A DNA stretch of 64,000 nt from Limanda limanda (lineage: Eukaryota > Chordata > Actinopteri > Pleuronectiformes > Pleuronectidae): NCBI RefSeq assembly GCF_963576545.1, contig NW_026870402.1, positions 682,001 to 746,000 on the forward strand. The letters run 5' to 3'. A model generated the notes under the pieces. The model searched no databases. It worked only from the letters and a program-made list of their open reading frames with translations, and was not told where the DNA came from. Made by a program: the position numbers and the translations under genes. Positions 22,840 through 35,303 of this stretch are shown here, one piece after another (position 1 is the stretch's first letter; every line of letters begins with the position of its first letter).

Positions 22840-25800
22840 CTTTCTCCTATGTGCTTTCATCCCTAACCCTAACCCTAACCCTTCCGAAAGTCGGAGAAGC
22901 TCAAGGATGGTACCGATCGATGTGCGCTACCCCATTTAGTGGGGGTAGAGCCTACTTGCAAGTCTCTCCGACCTTCACAAAAAAAGTTATTCAAGAATAT
23001 CTCCTCAGATTTGGGGGAATTTCGTCGGTCGACCTCTTCCGAAGGTCGTACAAGCTCGGGGATGGTACCAATCGATCCGCAGGACACACATTAGTCCAGA
23101 TGCAACCACTTTCCAAGTCTCTCCGACCTTCACAAAAAAAGTTATTCAAGAATATCTCTTTCTCCTATGTGCTTTCATCCCTAACCCTAACCCTAACCCT
23201 TCCGAAAGTCGGAGAAGCTCAAGGATGGTACCGATCGATGCGCGCTACCCCATTTAGTGGGGGTAGAGCCTACTTGCAAGTCTCACCGACCTTCACAAAA
23301 AAAGTTATTCAAGAATATCTCCTCAGATTTGGGGGAATTTCGTCGGTCGACCTCTTCCGAAGGTCGTACAAGCTCGGGGATGGTACCAATCGATCTGCAG
23401 GACCCAAATTAGTCCAGATGCAACCACTTTCCAAGTCTCTCCGACCTTCACAAAAAACGTTATTCAAGAATATCTCTTTCTCCTATGTGCTTTCATCCCT
23501 AACCCTAACCCTAACCCTTCCGAAAGTCGGAGAAGCTCAAGGATGGTACTGATCGATGCGCGCTACCCCATTTAGTGGGGGTAGAGCCTACTTGCAAGTC
23601 TCTCCGACCTTCACAAAAAAAGTTATTCAAGAATATCTCCTCAGATTTGGGGGAATTCTGTCGGTCGACCTCTTTCGAAGGTCGTACAAGCTCGGGGATG
23701 GTACCAATCGATCCGCAGGACCCAAATTAGTCCAGATGCAACCACTTTCTAAGTCTCTCCGACCTTCACAAAAAAAGTTATTCAAGAATATCTCTTTCTC
23801 CTATGTGCTTTCATCCCTAACCCTAACCCTAACCCTTCCGAAAGTCGGAGAAGCTCAAGGATGGTACCGATCGATGCGCGCTACCCCATTTAGTGGGGGT
23901 AGAGCCTACTTGCAAGTCTCTCCGACCTTCACAAAAAAAGTTATTCAAGAATATCTCCTCAGATTTGGGGGAATTTCGTCGGTCGACCTCTTCCGAAGGT
24001 CGTACAAGCTCGGGGATGGTACCAATCGATCCGCAGGACCCAAATTAGTCCAGATGCAACCACTTTCTAAGTCTCTCCGACCTTCACAAAAAAAGTTATT
24101 CAAGAATATCTCTTTCTCCTATGTGCTTTCATCCCTAACCCTAACCCTTCCGAAAGTCGGAGAAGCTCAAGGATGGTACCGATCGATGCGCGCTACCCCA
24201 TTTAGTGGGGGTAGAGCCTACTTGCAAGTCTCTCCGACCTTCACAAAAAAAGTTATTCAAGAATATCTCCTCAGATTTGGGGGAATTTCGTCGGTCGACC
24301 TCTTCCGAAGGTCGTACAAGCTCGGGGATGGTACCAATCGATCCGCAGGACCCAAATTAGTCCAGATGCAACCACTTTCCAAGTCTCTCCAACCTTCACA
24401 AAAAAAGTTATTCAAGAATATCTCTTTCTCCTATGTGCTTTCATCCCTAACCCTAACCCTAACCCTTCCGAAAGTCGGAGAAGCTCAAGGATGGTACCGA
24501 TCGATGCGCGCTACCCCATTTAGTGGGGGTAGAGCCTATTGCAAGTCTCTCCGACCTTCACAAAAAAAGTTATTCAAGAATATCTCCTCAGATTTGGGGG
24601 AATTTCGTCGGTCAACCTCTTCCGAAGGTCGTACAAGCTCGGGGATGGTACCAATCGATCCGCAGGACCCAAATTAGTCCAGATGCAACCACTTTCTAAG
24701 TCTCTCCGACCTTCACAAAAAAAGTTATTCAAGAATATCTCTTTCTCCTATGTGCTTTCATCCCTAACCCTAACCCTAACCTTTCCGAAAGTCGGAGAAG
24801 CTCAAGGATGGTACCGATCGATGCGCGCTACCCCATTTAGTGGGGGTAGAGCCTACTTGCAAGTCTCTCCGACCTTCACAAAAAACGTTATTCAAGAATA
24901 TCTCCTCAGATTTGGGGGAATTTCGTTGCTCGACCTCTTTCGAAGGTCGTACAAGCTCGGGGATGGTACCAATCGATCCGCAGGACCCAAATTAGTCCAG
25001 ATGCAACCACTTTCCAAGTCTCTCCGACCTTCACAAAAAAAGTTATTCAAGAATATCTCTTTCTCCTATGTGCTTTCATCCCTAACCCTAACCCTAACCC
25101 TTCCGAAAGTCGGAGAAGCTCAAGGATGGTACCGATCGATGCGCGCTTCCCCATTTAGTGGGGGTAGAGCCTACTTGCAAGTCTCTCCGACCTTCACAAA
25201 AAAAGTTATTCAAGAATATCTCCTCAGATTTGGGGGAATTCTGTCGGTCGACCTCTTTCGAAGGTCGTACAAGCTCAGGGATGGTACCAATCGATCCGCA
25301 GGACCCAAATTAGTCCAGATGCAACCACTTTCCAAGTCTCTCCGACCTTCAAAAAAAAAGTTATTCAAGAATATCTCTTTCTCCTATGTGCTTTCATCCC
25401 TAACCCTAACCCTAACCCTTCCGAAAGTCGGAGAAGCTCAAGGATGGTACCGATCGATGCGCGCTACCCCATTTAGTGGGGGTATAGCCTACTTGCAAGT
25501 CTCTCCGACCTTCACAAAAAAAGTTATTCAAGAATATCTCCTCAGATTTGGGGGAATTCTGCCGGTCGACCTCTTTCGAAGGTCGTACAAGCTCGGGGAT
25601 GGTACCAATCGATCCGCAGGACCCAAATTAGTCCAGATGCAACCACTTTCCAAGTCTCTCCGACCTTCACAAAAAAAGTTATTCAAGAATATCTCTTTCT
25701 CCTATGTGCTTTCATCCCTAACCCTAACCCTAACCCTTCCGAAAGTCGGAGAAGCTCAAGGATGGTACCGATCGATGCGCGCTACCCCATTTAGTGGGGG

Positions 25801-26012
25801 TAACGCCTACTTGCAAGTCTCTCCGACCTTCACAAAAAAAGTTATTCAAGAATATCTCCTCAGATTTGGGGGAATTTCGTTGGTCGACCTCTTCCGAAGG
25901 TCGTACAAGCTCGGGGATGGTACCAATCGATCCGCAGGACCCAAATTAGTCCAGATGCAACCACTTTCCAAGTCTCTCCAACCTTCACAAAAAAAGTTAT
26001 TCAAGAATATCT
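22359..26012 (+). repeat. Tandem segmental duplication D3, copy 1 (3654 bp)
   Basis: Begins at an A-A pair (22,359-22,684) and contains in order GATGTGCGC, GGACACACATTAG, CTCACCGACC, AAAAAACGTT, GTACTGATC, GCCTATTGC, GTTGCTCGACC, GCGCTTCCCC, GGGGTATAGCC and GGGGTAACGCC. The next copy begins at 26,013 with its own A-A pair. Confidence 0.85.
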
Positions 26013-29000
26013 CTTTCTCCTATGTGCTTTCATCCCTAACCCTAACCCTAACCCTTCCGAAAGTCGGAGAAGCTCAAGGATGGTACCGATCGATGCGCGC
26101 TACCCCATTTAGTGGGGGTAGAGCCTACTTGCAAGTCTCTCCGACCTTCACAAAAAAAGTTATTCAAGAATATCTCTTTCTCCTATGTGCTTTCATCCCT
26201 AACCCTAACCCTAACCCTTCCGAAAGTTGGAGAAGCTCAAGGATGGTACCGATCGATGCGCGCTACCCCATTTAGTGGGGGTAGAGCCTACTTGCAAGTC
26301 TCTCCGACCTTCACAAAAAAAGTTATTCAAGAATATCTCCTCAGATTTGGGGGAATTTCGTCGGTCGACCTCTTCCGAAGGTCGTACAAGCTCGGGGATG
26401 GTACCAATCGATCCGCAGGACCCAAATTAGTCCAGATGCAACCACTTTCCAAGTCTCTCCGACCTTCACAAAAAAAGTTATTCAAGAATATCTCTTTCTC
26501 CTATGTGCTTTCATCCCTAACCCTAACCCTAACCCTTCCGAAAGTCGGAGAAGCTCAAGGATGGTACCGATCGATGTGCGCTACCCCATTTAGTGGGGGT
26601 AGAGCCTACTTGCAAGTCTCTCCGACCTTCACAAAAAAAGTTATTCAAGAATATCTCCTCAGATTTGGGGGAATTTCGTCGGTCGACCTCTTCCGAAGGT
26701 CGTACAAGCTCGGGGATGGTACCAATCGATCCGCAGGACACACATTAGTCCAGATGCAACCACTTTCCAAGTCTCTCCGACCTTCACAAAAAAAGTTATT
26801 CAAGAATATCTCTTTCTCCTATGTGCTTTCATCCCTAACCCTAACCCTAACCCTTCCGAAAGTCGGAGAAGCTCAAGGATGGTACCGATCGATGCGCGCT
26901 ACCCCATTTAGTGGGGGTAGAGCCTACTTGCAAGTCTCACCGACCTTCACAAAAAAAGTTATTCAAGAATATCTCCTCAGATTTGGGGGAATTTCGTCGG
27001 TCGACCTCTTCCGAAGGTCGTACAAGCTCGGGGATGGTACCAATCGATCTGCAGGACCCAAATTAGTCCAGATGCAACCACTTTCCAAGTCTCTCCGACC
27101 TTCACAAAAAACGTTATTCAAGAATATCTCTTTCTCCTATGTGCTTTCATCCCTAACCCTAACCCTAACCCTTCCGAAAGTCGGAGAAGCTCAAGGATGG
27201 TACTGATCGATGCGCGCTACCCCATTTAGTGGGGGTAGAGCCTACTTGCAAGTCTCTCCGACCTTCACAAAAAAAGTTATTCAAGAATATCTCCTCAGAT
27301 TTGGGGGAATTCTGTCGGTCGACCTCTTTCGAAGGTCGTACAAGCTCGGGGATGGTACCAATCGATCCGCAGGACCCAAATTAGTCCAGATGCAACCACT
27401 TTCTAAGTCTCTCCGACCTTCACAAAAAAAGTTATTCAAGAATATCTCTTTCTCCTATGTGCTTTCATCCCTAACCCTAACCCTAACCCTTCCGAAAGTC
27501 GGAGAAGCTCAAGGATGGTACCGATCGATGCGCGCTACCCCATTTAGTGGGGGTAGAGCCTACTTGCAAGTCTCTCCGACCTTCACAAAAAAAGTTATTC
27601 AAGAATATCTCCTCAGATTTGGGGGAATTTCGTCGGTCGACCTCTTCCGAAGGTCGTACAAGCTCGGGGATGGTACCAATCGATCCGCAGGACCCAAATT
27701 AGTCCAGATGCAACCACTTTCTAAGTCTCTCCGACCTTCACAAAAAAAGTTATTCAAGAATATCTCTTTCTCCTATGTGCTTTCATCCCTAACCCTAACC
27801 CTTCCGAAAGTCGGAGAAGCTCAAGGATGGTACCGATCGATGCGCGCTACCCCATTTAGTGGGGGTAGAGCCTACTTGCAAGTCTCTCCGACCTTCACAA
27901 AAAAAGTTATTCAAGAATATCTCCTCAGATTTGGGGGAATTTCGTCGGTCGACCTCTTCCGAAGGTCGTACAAGCTCGGGGATGGTACCAATCGATCCGC
28001 AGGACCCAAATTAGTCCAGATGCAACCACTTTCCAAGTCTCTCCAACCTTCACAAAAAAAGTTATTCAAGAATATCTCTTTCTCCTATGTGCTTTCATCC
28101 CTAACCCTAACCCTAACCCTTCCGAAAGTCGGAGAAGCTCAAGGATGGTACCGATCGATGCGCGCTACCCCATTTAGTGGGGGTAGAGCCTATTGCAAGT
28201 CTCTCCGACCTTCACAAAAAAAGTTATTCAAGAATATCTCCTCAGATTTGGGGGAATTTCGTCGGTCAACCTCTTCCGAAGGTCGTACAAGCTCGGGGAT
28301 GGTACCAATCGATCCGCAGGACCCAAATTAGTCCAGATGCAACCACTTTCTAAGTCTCTCCGACCTTCACAAAAAAAGTTATTCAAGAATATCTCTTTCT
28401 CCTATGTGCTTTCATCCCTAACCCTAACCCTAACCTTTCCGAAAGTCGGAGAAGCTCAAGGATGGTACCGATCGATGCGCGCTACCCCATTTAGTGGGGG
28501 TAGAGCCTACTTGCAAGTCTCTCCGACCTTCACAAAAAACGTTATTCAAGAATATCTCCTCAGATTTGGGGGAATTTCGTTGCTCGACCTCTTTCGAAGG
28601 TCGTACAAGCTCGGGGATGGTACCAATCGATCCGCAGGACCCAAATTAGTCCAGATGCAACCACTTTCCAAGTCTCTCCGACCTTCACAAAAAAAGTTAT
28701 TCAAGAATATCTCTTTCTCCTATGTGCTTTCATCCCTAACCCTAACCCTAACCCTTCCGAAAGTCGGAGAAGCTCAAGGATGGTACCGATCGATGCGCGC
28801 TTCCCCATTTAGTGGGGGTAGAGCCTACTTGCAAGTCTCTCCGACCTTCACAAAAAAAGTTATTCAAGAATATCTCCTCAGATTTGGGGGAATTCTGTCG
28901 GTCGACCTCTTTCGAAGGTCGTACAAGCTCGGGGATGGTACCAATCGATCCGCAGGACCCAAATTAGTCCAGATGCAACCACTTTCCAAGTCTCTCCGAC

Positions 29001-29348
29001 CTTCACAAAAAAAGTTATTCAAGAATATCTCTTTCTCCTATGTGCTTTCATCCCTAACCCTAACCCTAACCCTTCCGAAAGTCGGAGAAGCTCAAGGATG
29101 GTACCGATCGATGCGCGCTACCCCATTTAGTGGGGGTAACGCCTACTTGCAAGTCTCTCCGACCTTCACAAAAAAAGTTATTCAAGAATATCTCCTCAGA
29201 TTTGGGGGAATTTCGTTGGTCGACCTCTTCCGAAGGTCGTACAAGCTCGGGGATGGTACCAATCGATCCGCAGGACCCAAATTAGTCCAGATGCAACCAC
29301 TTTCCAAGTCTCTCCAACCTTCACAAAAAAAGTTATTCAAGAATATCT
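26013..29348 (+). repeat. Tandem segmental duplication D3, copy 2 (3336 bp, one dimer lost)
   Basis: Same markers in the same order as copy 1 at a 3654-bp offset, up to GCGCTTCCCC. The GGGGTATAGCC dimer is then missing, and GGGGTAACGCC follows at a 3336-bp offset. The loss is exactly 318 bp. The B monomer near 28,869-29,023 is a hybrid of the two parental Bs (see findings). Confidence 0.85.
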
Positions 29349-29805
29349 CTTTCTCCTATGTGCTTTCATCCCTAACCCTAACCCTAACCCTTCCGAAAGT
29401 CGGAGAAGCTCAAGGATGGTACCGATCGATGCGCGCTACCCAATTTAGTGGGGGTAGAGCCTACTTGCAAGTCTCTCCGACCTTCACAAAAAAAGTTATT
29501 CAAGAATATCTCCTCAGATTTGGGGGAATTTCGTCGGTCAACCTCTTCCGAAGGTCGTACAAGCTCGGGGATGGTACCAATCGATCCGCAGGACCCAAAT
29601 TAGTCCAGATGCAACCACTTTCTAAGTCTCTCCGACCTTCACAAAAAAAGTTATTCAAGAATATCTCTTTCTCCTATGTGCTTTCATCCCTAACCCTAAC
29701 CCTAACCCTTCCGAAAGTCGGAGAAGCTCAAGGATGGTACCGATCGATGCGCGCTACCCCATTTAGTGGGGGTAGAGCCTACTTGCAAGTCTCTCCGACC
29801 TTCAC

Positions 29806-29811
29806 AAAAAA
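29806..29811 (+). other. Six-A core variant (also 17,741; 30,441; 30,758; 31,393)
   Basis: The usual seven-A tract is one A short in five A monomers, four of them clustered at 29.8-31.4 kb. The dimers carrying it are 317 bp. Confidence 0.85.
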
Positions 29812-29925
29812 GTTATTCAAGAATATCTCCTCAGATTTGGGGGAATTTCGTCGGTCAACCTCTTCCGAAGGTCGTACAAGCTCGGGGATGGTACCAATCG
29901 ATCCGCAGGACCCAAATTAGTCCAG

Positions 29926-31512
29926 ATGCAACCACTTTCTAAGTCTCTCCGACCTTCACAAAAAAAGTTATTCAAGAATATCTCTTTCTCCTATGTGCTT
30001 TCATCCCTAACCCTAACCCTAACCCTTCCGAAAGTCGGAGAAGCTCAAGGATGGTACCGATCGATGCGCGCTACCCCATTTAGTGGGGGTAGAGCCTACT
30101 TGCAAGTCTCTCCGACCTTCACAAAAAAAGTTATTCAAGAATATCTCCTCAGATTTGGGGGAATTTCGTCGGTCGACCTCTTCCAAAGGTCGTACAAGCT
30201 CGGGGATGGTACCAATCGATCCGCAGGACCCAAATTAGTCCAGATGCAACCACTTTCCAAGTCTCTCCAACCTTCACAAAAAAAGTTATTCAAGAATATC
30301 TCTTTCTCCTATGTGCTTTCATCCCTAACCCTAACCCTAACCCTTCCGAAAGTCGGAGAAGCTCAAAGATGGTACCGATCGATGCGCGCTACCCCATTTA
30401 GTGGGGGTAGAGCCTACTTGCAAGTCTCTCCGACCTTCACAAAAAAGTTATTCAAGAATATCTCCTCAGATTTGGGGGAATTTCGTCGGTCAACCTCTTC
30501 CGAAGGTCGTACAAGCTCGGGGATGGTACCAATCGATCCGCAGGACCCAAATTAGTCCAGATGCAACCACTTTCTAAGTCTCTCCGACCTTCACAAAAAA
30601 AGTTATTCAAGAATATCTCTTTCTCCTATGTGCTTTCATCCCTAACCCTAACCCTAACCCTTCCGAAAGTCGGAGAAGCTCAAGGATGGTACCGATCGAT
30701 GCGCGCTACCCCATTTAGTGGGGGTAGAGCCTACTTGCAAGTCTCTCCGACCTTCACAAAAAAGTTATTCAAGAATATCTCCTCAGATTTGGGGGAATTT
30801 CGTCGGTCAACCTCTTCCGAAGGTCGTACAAGCTCGGGGATGGTACCAATCGATCCGCAGGACCCAAATTAGTCCAGATGCAACCACTTTCTAAGTCTCT
30901 CCGACCTTCACAAAAAAAGTTATTCAAGAATATCTCTTTCTCCTATGTGCTTTCATCCCTAACCCTAACCCTAACCCTTCCGAAAGTCGGAGAAGCTCAA
31001 GGATGGTACCGATCGATGCGCGCTACCCCATTTAGTGGGGGTAGAGCCTACTTGCAAGTCTCTCCGACCTTCACAAAAAAAGTTATTCAAGAATATCTCC
31101 TCAGATTTGGGGGAATTTCGTCGGTCGACCTCTTCCAAAGGTCGTACAAGCTCGGGGATGGTACCAATCGATCCGCAGGACCCAAATTAGTCCAGATGCA
31201 ACCACTTTCCAAGTCTCTCCAACCTTCACAAAAAAAGTTATTCAAGAATATCTCTTTCTCCTATGTGCTTTCATCCCTAACCCTAACCCTAACCCTTCCG
31301 AAAGTCGGAGAAGCTCAAAGATGGTACCGATCGATGCGCGCTACCCCATTTAGTGGGGGTAGAGCCTACTTGCAAGTCTCTCCGACCTTCACAAAAAAGT
31401 TATTCAAGAATATCTCCTCAGATTTGGGGGAATTTCGTCGGTCAACCTCTTCCGAAGGTCGTACAAGCTCGGGGATGGTACCAATCGATCCGCAGGACCC
31501 AAATTAGTCCAG
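29926..31512 (+). repeat. Local 635 + 317 bp repeat cluster
   Basis: The B-tail landmark (ATGCAACCACTTTC) recurs at 29,926, 30,561, 30,878 and 31,513, so units are 635, 317 and 635 bp. The 635-bp unit carries CTTCCAAAGG, CTCCAACC and AAAGATGG and ends in the six-A variant. The 317-bp unit is a lone dimer with the six-A variant. The 952-bp spacing from 29,926 to 30,878 suggests duplication followed by partial loss. Confidence 0.8.
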
Positions 31513-34500
31513 ATGCAACCACTTTCCAAGTCTCTCCGACCTTCACAAAAAAAGTTATTCAAGAATATCTCTTTCTCCTATGTGCTTTCATCCCTAACCC
31601 TAACCCTAACCCTTCCGAAAGTCGGAGAAGCTCAAGGATGGTACCGATCGATGCGCGCTACCCCATTTAGTGGGGGTAGAGCCTACTTGCAAGTCTCTCC
31701 GACCTTCACAAAAAAAGTTATTCAAGAATATCTCCTCAGATTTGGGGGAATTTCGTCGGTCGACCTCTTCCAAAGGTCGTACAAGCTCGGGGATGGTACC
31801 AATCGATCCGCAGGACCCAAATTAGTCCAGATGCAACCACTTTCCAAGTCTCTCCGACCTTCACAAAAAAAGTTATTCAAGAATATATCTTTCTCCTATG
31901 TGCTTTCATCCCTAACCCTAACCCTAACCCTTCCGAAAGTCGGAGAAGCTCAAGGATGGTACCGATCGATGCGCGCTACCCCATTTAGTGGGGGTAGAGC
32001 CTACTTGCAAGTCTCTCCGACCTTCACAAAAAAAGTTATTCAAGAATATCTCCTCAGATTTGGGGGAATTTCGTCGGTCGACCTCTTCCGAAGGTCGTAC
32101 AAGCTCGGGGATGGTACCAATCGATCGGCAGGACCCAAATTAGTCCAGATGCAACCACTTTCCAAGTCTCTCCGACCTTCACAAAAAAAGTTATTCAAGA
32201 ATATCTCTTTCTCCTATGTGCTTTCATCCCTAACCCTAACCCTAACCCTTCCGAAAGTCGGAGAAGCTCAAGGATGGTACCGATCGATGCGCGCTACCCC
32301 ATTTAGTGGGGGTAGAGCCTACTTGCAAGTCTCTCCGACCTTCACAAAAAAAGTTATTCAAGAATATCTCCTCAGATTTGGGGGAATTCTGCCGGTCGAC
32401 CTCTTTCAAAGGTCGTACAAGCTCGGGGATGGTACCAATCGATCTGCAGGACCCAAATTAGTCCAGATGCAACCACTTTCCAAGTCTCTCCGACCTTCAC
32501 AAAAAAAGTTATTCAAGAATATCTCTTTCTCCTATGTGCTTTCATCCCTAACCCTAACCCTAACCCTTCCGAAAGTCGGAGAAGCTCAAAGATGGTACCG
32601 ATCGATGCGCACTACCCCATTTAGTGGGGGTAGAGCCTACTTGCCAGTCTCTCCGACCTTCACAAAAAAAGTTATTCAAGAATATCTCCTCAGATTTGGG
32701 GGAATTCTGTCGGTTGACCTCTTCCAAAGGTCGTACAAGCTCGGGGATGGTACCAATCGATCCGCAGGACCCAAATTAGTCCAGATGCAACCACTTTCCA
32801 AGTCTCTCCGACCTTCACAAAAAAAGTTATTCAAGAATATCTCTTTCTCCTATGTGCTTTCATCCCTAACCCTAACCCTAACCCTTCCGAAAGTCGGAGA
32901 AGCTCAACGATGGTACCGATCGATGCGCATTACCCCATTTAGTGGGGGTAGAGCCTACTTGCAAGTCTCTCCGACCTTCACAAAAAAAGTTATTCAAGAA
33001 TATCTCCTCAGATTTGGGGGAATTTCGTCGGTCGACCTCTTCCGAAGGTCGTACATGCTCGGGGATGGTACCAATCGATCCGCAGGACACAAATTAGTCC
33101 AGATGCAACCACTTTCCAAGTCTCTCCGACCTTCACAAAAAAAGTTATTCAAGAATATCTCTTTCTCCTATGTGCTTTCATCCCTAACCCTAACCCTAAC
33201 CCTTCCGAAAGTCGGAGAAGCTCAAGGATGGTACCGATCGATGCGCATTACCCCATTTAGTGGGGGTAGAGCCTACTTGCAAGTCTCTCCGACCTTCACA
33301 AAAAAAGTTATTCAAGAATATCTCCTCAGATTTGGGGGAATTTCGTCGGTCGACCTCTTCCGAAGGTCGTACAAGCTCAAGGATGGTACCAATCGATCTG
33401 CAGGACCCAAATTAGTCCAGATGCAACCACTTTCCAAGTCTCTCCGACCTTCACAAAAAAAGTTATTCAAGAATATCTCTTTCTCCTATGTGCTTTCATC
33501 CCTAACCCTAACCCTAACCCTTCCGAAAGTCGGAGAAGCTCAAGGATGGTACCGATCGATGAGCGCTACCCCATTTAGTGGGGGTAGAGCCTACTTGCAA
33601 GTCTCTCCGACCTTCACAAAAAAAGTTATTCAAGAATATCTCCTCAGATTTGGGGGAATTTCGTCGGTCGACCTCTTTCGAAGGTCGTACAAGCTCGGGG
33701 ATGGTACCAATCGATCCGCAGGACCCAAATTAGTCCAGATGCAACCACTTTCCAAGTCTCTCCGACCTTCACAAAAAAAGTTATTCAAGAATATCTCTTT
33801 CTCCTATGTGCTTTCATCCCTAACCCTAACCCTTCCGAAAGTCGGAGAAGCTCAAGGATGGTACCGATCGATGCGCGCTACCCCATTTAGTGGGGGTAGA
33901 GCCTACTTGCAAGTCTCTCCGACCTTCACAAAAAAAGTTATTCAAGAATATCTCCTCAGATTTGGGGGAATTCTGTCGGTCGACCTCTTTCGAAGGTCGT
34001 ACAAGCTCAGGGATGGTACCAATCGATCCGCAGGACCCAAATTAGTCCAGATGCAACCACTTTCCAAGTCTCTCCGACCTTCACAAAAAAAGTTATTCAA
34101 GAATATCTCTTTCTCCTATGTGCTTTCATCCCTAACCCTAACCCTAACCCTTCCGAAAGTCGGAGAAGCTCAAGGATGGTACCGATCGATGCGCGCTACC
34201 CCATTTAGTGGGGGTAGAGCCTACTTGCAAGTCTCTCCGACCTTCACAAAAAAAGTTATTCAAGAATATCTCCTCAGATTTGGGGGAATTTCGTTGGTCG
34301 ACCTCTTCCGAAGGTCGTAAAAGCTCGGGGATGGTACCAATCGATCCGCAGGACCCAAATTAGTCCAGATGCAACCACTTTCCAAGTCTCTCCGACCTTC
34401 ACAAAAAAAGTTATTCAAGAATATCTCTTTCTCCTATGTGCTTTCATCCCTAACCCTAACCCTTCCGAAAGTCGGAGAAGCTCAAGGATGGTACCGATCG

Positions 34501-34712
34501 ATGCGCGCTACCCCATTTAGTGGGGGTAAAGCCTACTTGCAAGTCTCTCCGACCTTCACAAAAAAAGTTATTCAAGAATATCTCCTCAGATTTGGGGGAA
34601 TTCTGTCGGTCGACCACTTTCAAAGGTCGTACAAGCTCAGGGATGGTACCAATCGATCCGCAGGACCCAAATTAGTCCAGATGCAACCACTTTCCAAGTC
34701 TCTCCGACCTTC
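31002..34712 (+). repeat. Segmental duplication D2, right copy
   Basis: Counterpart of 17,350-21,060. Its bulk is duplicated once more immediately to the right, so the family has three members in the window. Confidence 0.85.
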
Positions 34713-35303
34713 ACAAAAAAAGTTATTCAAGAATATCTCTTTCTCCTATGTGCTTTCATCCCTAACCCTAACCCTAACCCTTCCGAAAGTCGGAGAAGCT
34801 CAAGGATGGTACCGATCGATGCGCGTTACCCCATTTAGTGGGGGTAAAGCCTACTTGCAAGTCTCTCCGACCTTCACAAAAAAAGTTATTCAAGAATATC
34901 TCCTCAGATTTGGGGGAATTCTGCCGGTCGACCTCTTTCGAAGGTCGTACAAGCTCGGGGATGGTACCAATCGATCCGCAGGACCCAAATTAGTCCAGAT
35001 GCAACCACTTTCCAAGTCTCTCCGACCTTCACAAAAAAAGTTATTCAAGAATATCTCTTTCTCCTATGTGCTTTCATCCCTAACCCTAACCCTAACCCTT
35101 CCGAAAGTCGGAGAAGCTCAAGGATGGTACTGATTGATGCGCATTACCCCATTTAGTGGGGGTAGAGCCTACTTGCAAGTCTCTCCGACCTTCACAAAAA
35201 AAGTTATTCAAGAATATCTCCTCAGATTTGGGGGAATTTCGTCGGTCGACCTCTTCCGAAGGTCGTACAAGCTCGGGGATGGTACCAATCGATCCGCAGG
35301 ACA
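31500..35303 (+). repeat. 12-dimer higher-order repeat, copy 1 (3804 bp)
   Basis: Twelve AB dimers minus two CCCTAA units (A monomers near 33,826 and 34,458 have two). Marker order runs from CTTCCAAAGG (31,767) through CTCAACGATGG, GTACATGCTC, GATGAGCGC, TCGTAAAAG and CGACCACTTTC to GTACTGATTGATGCGC at the right end. Confidence 0.85.
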
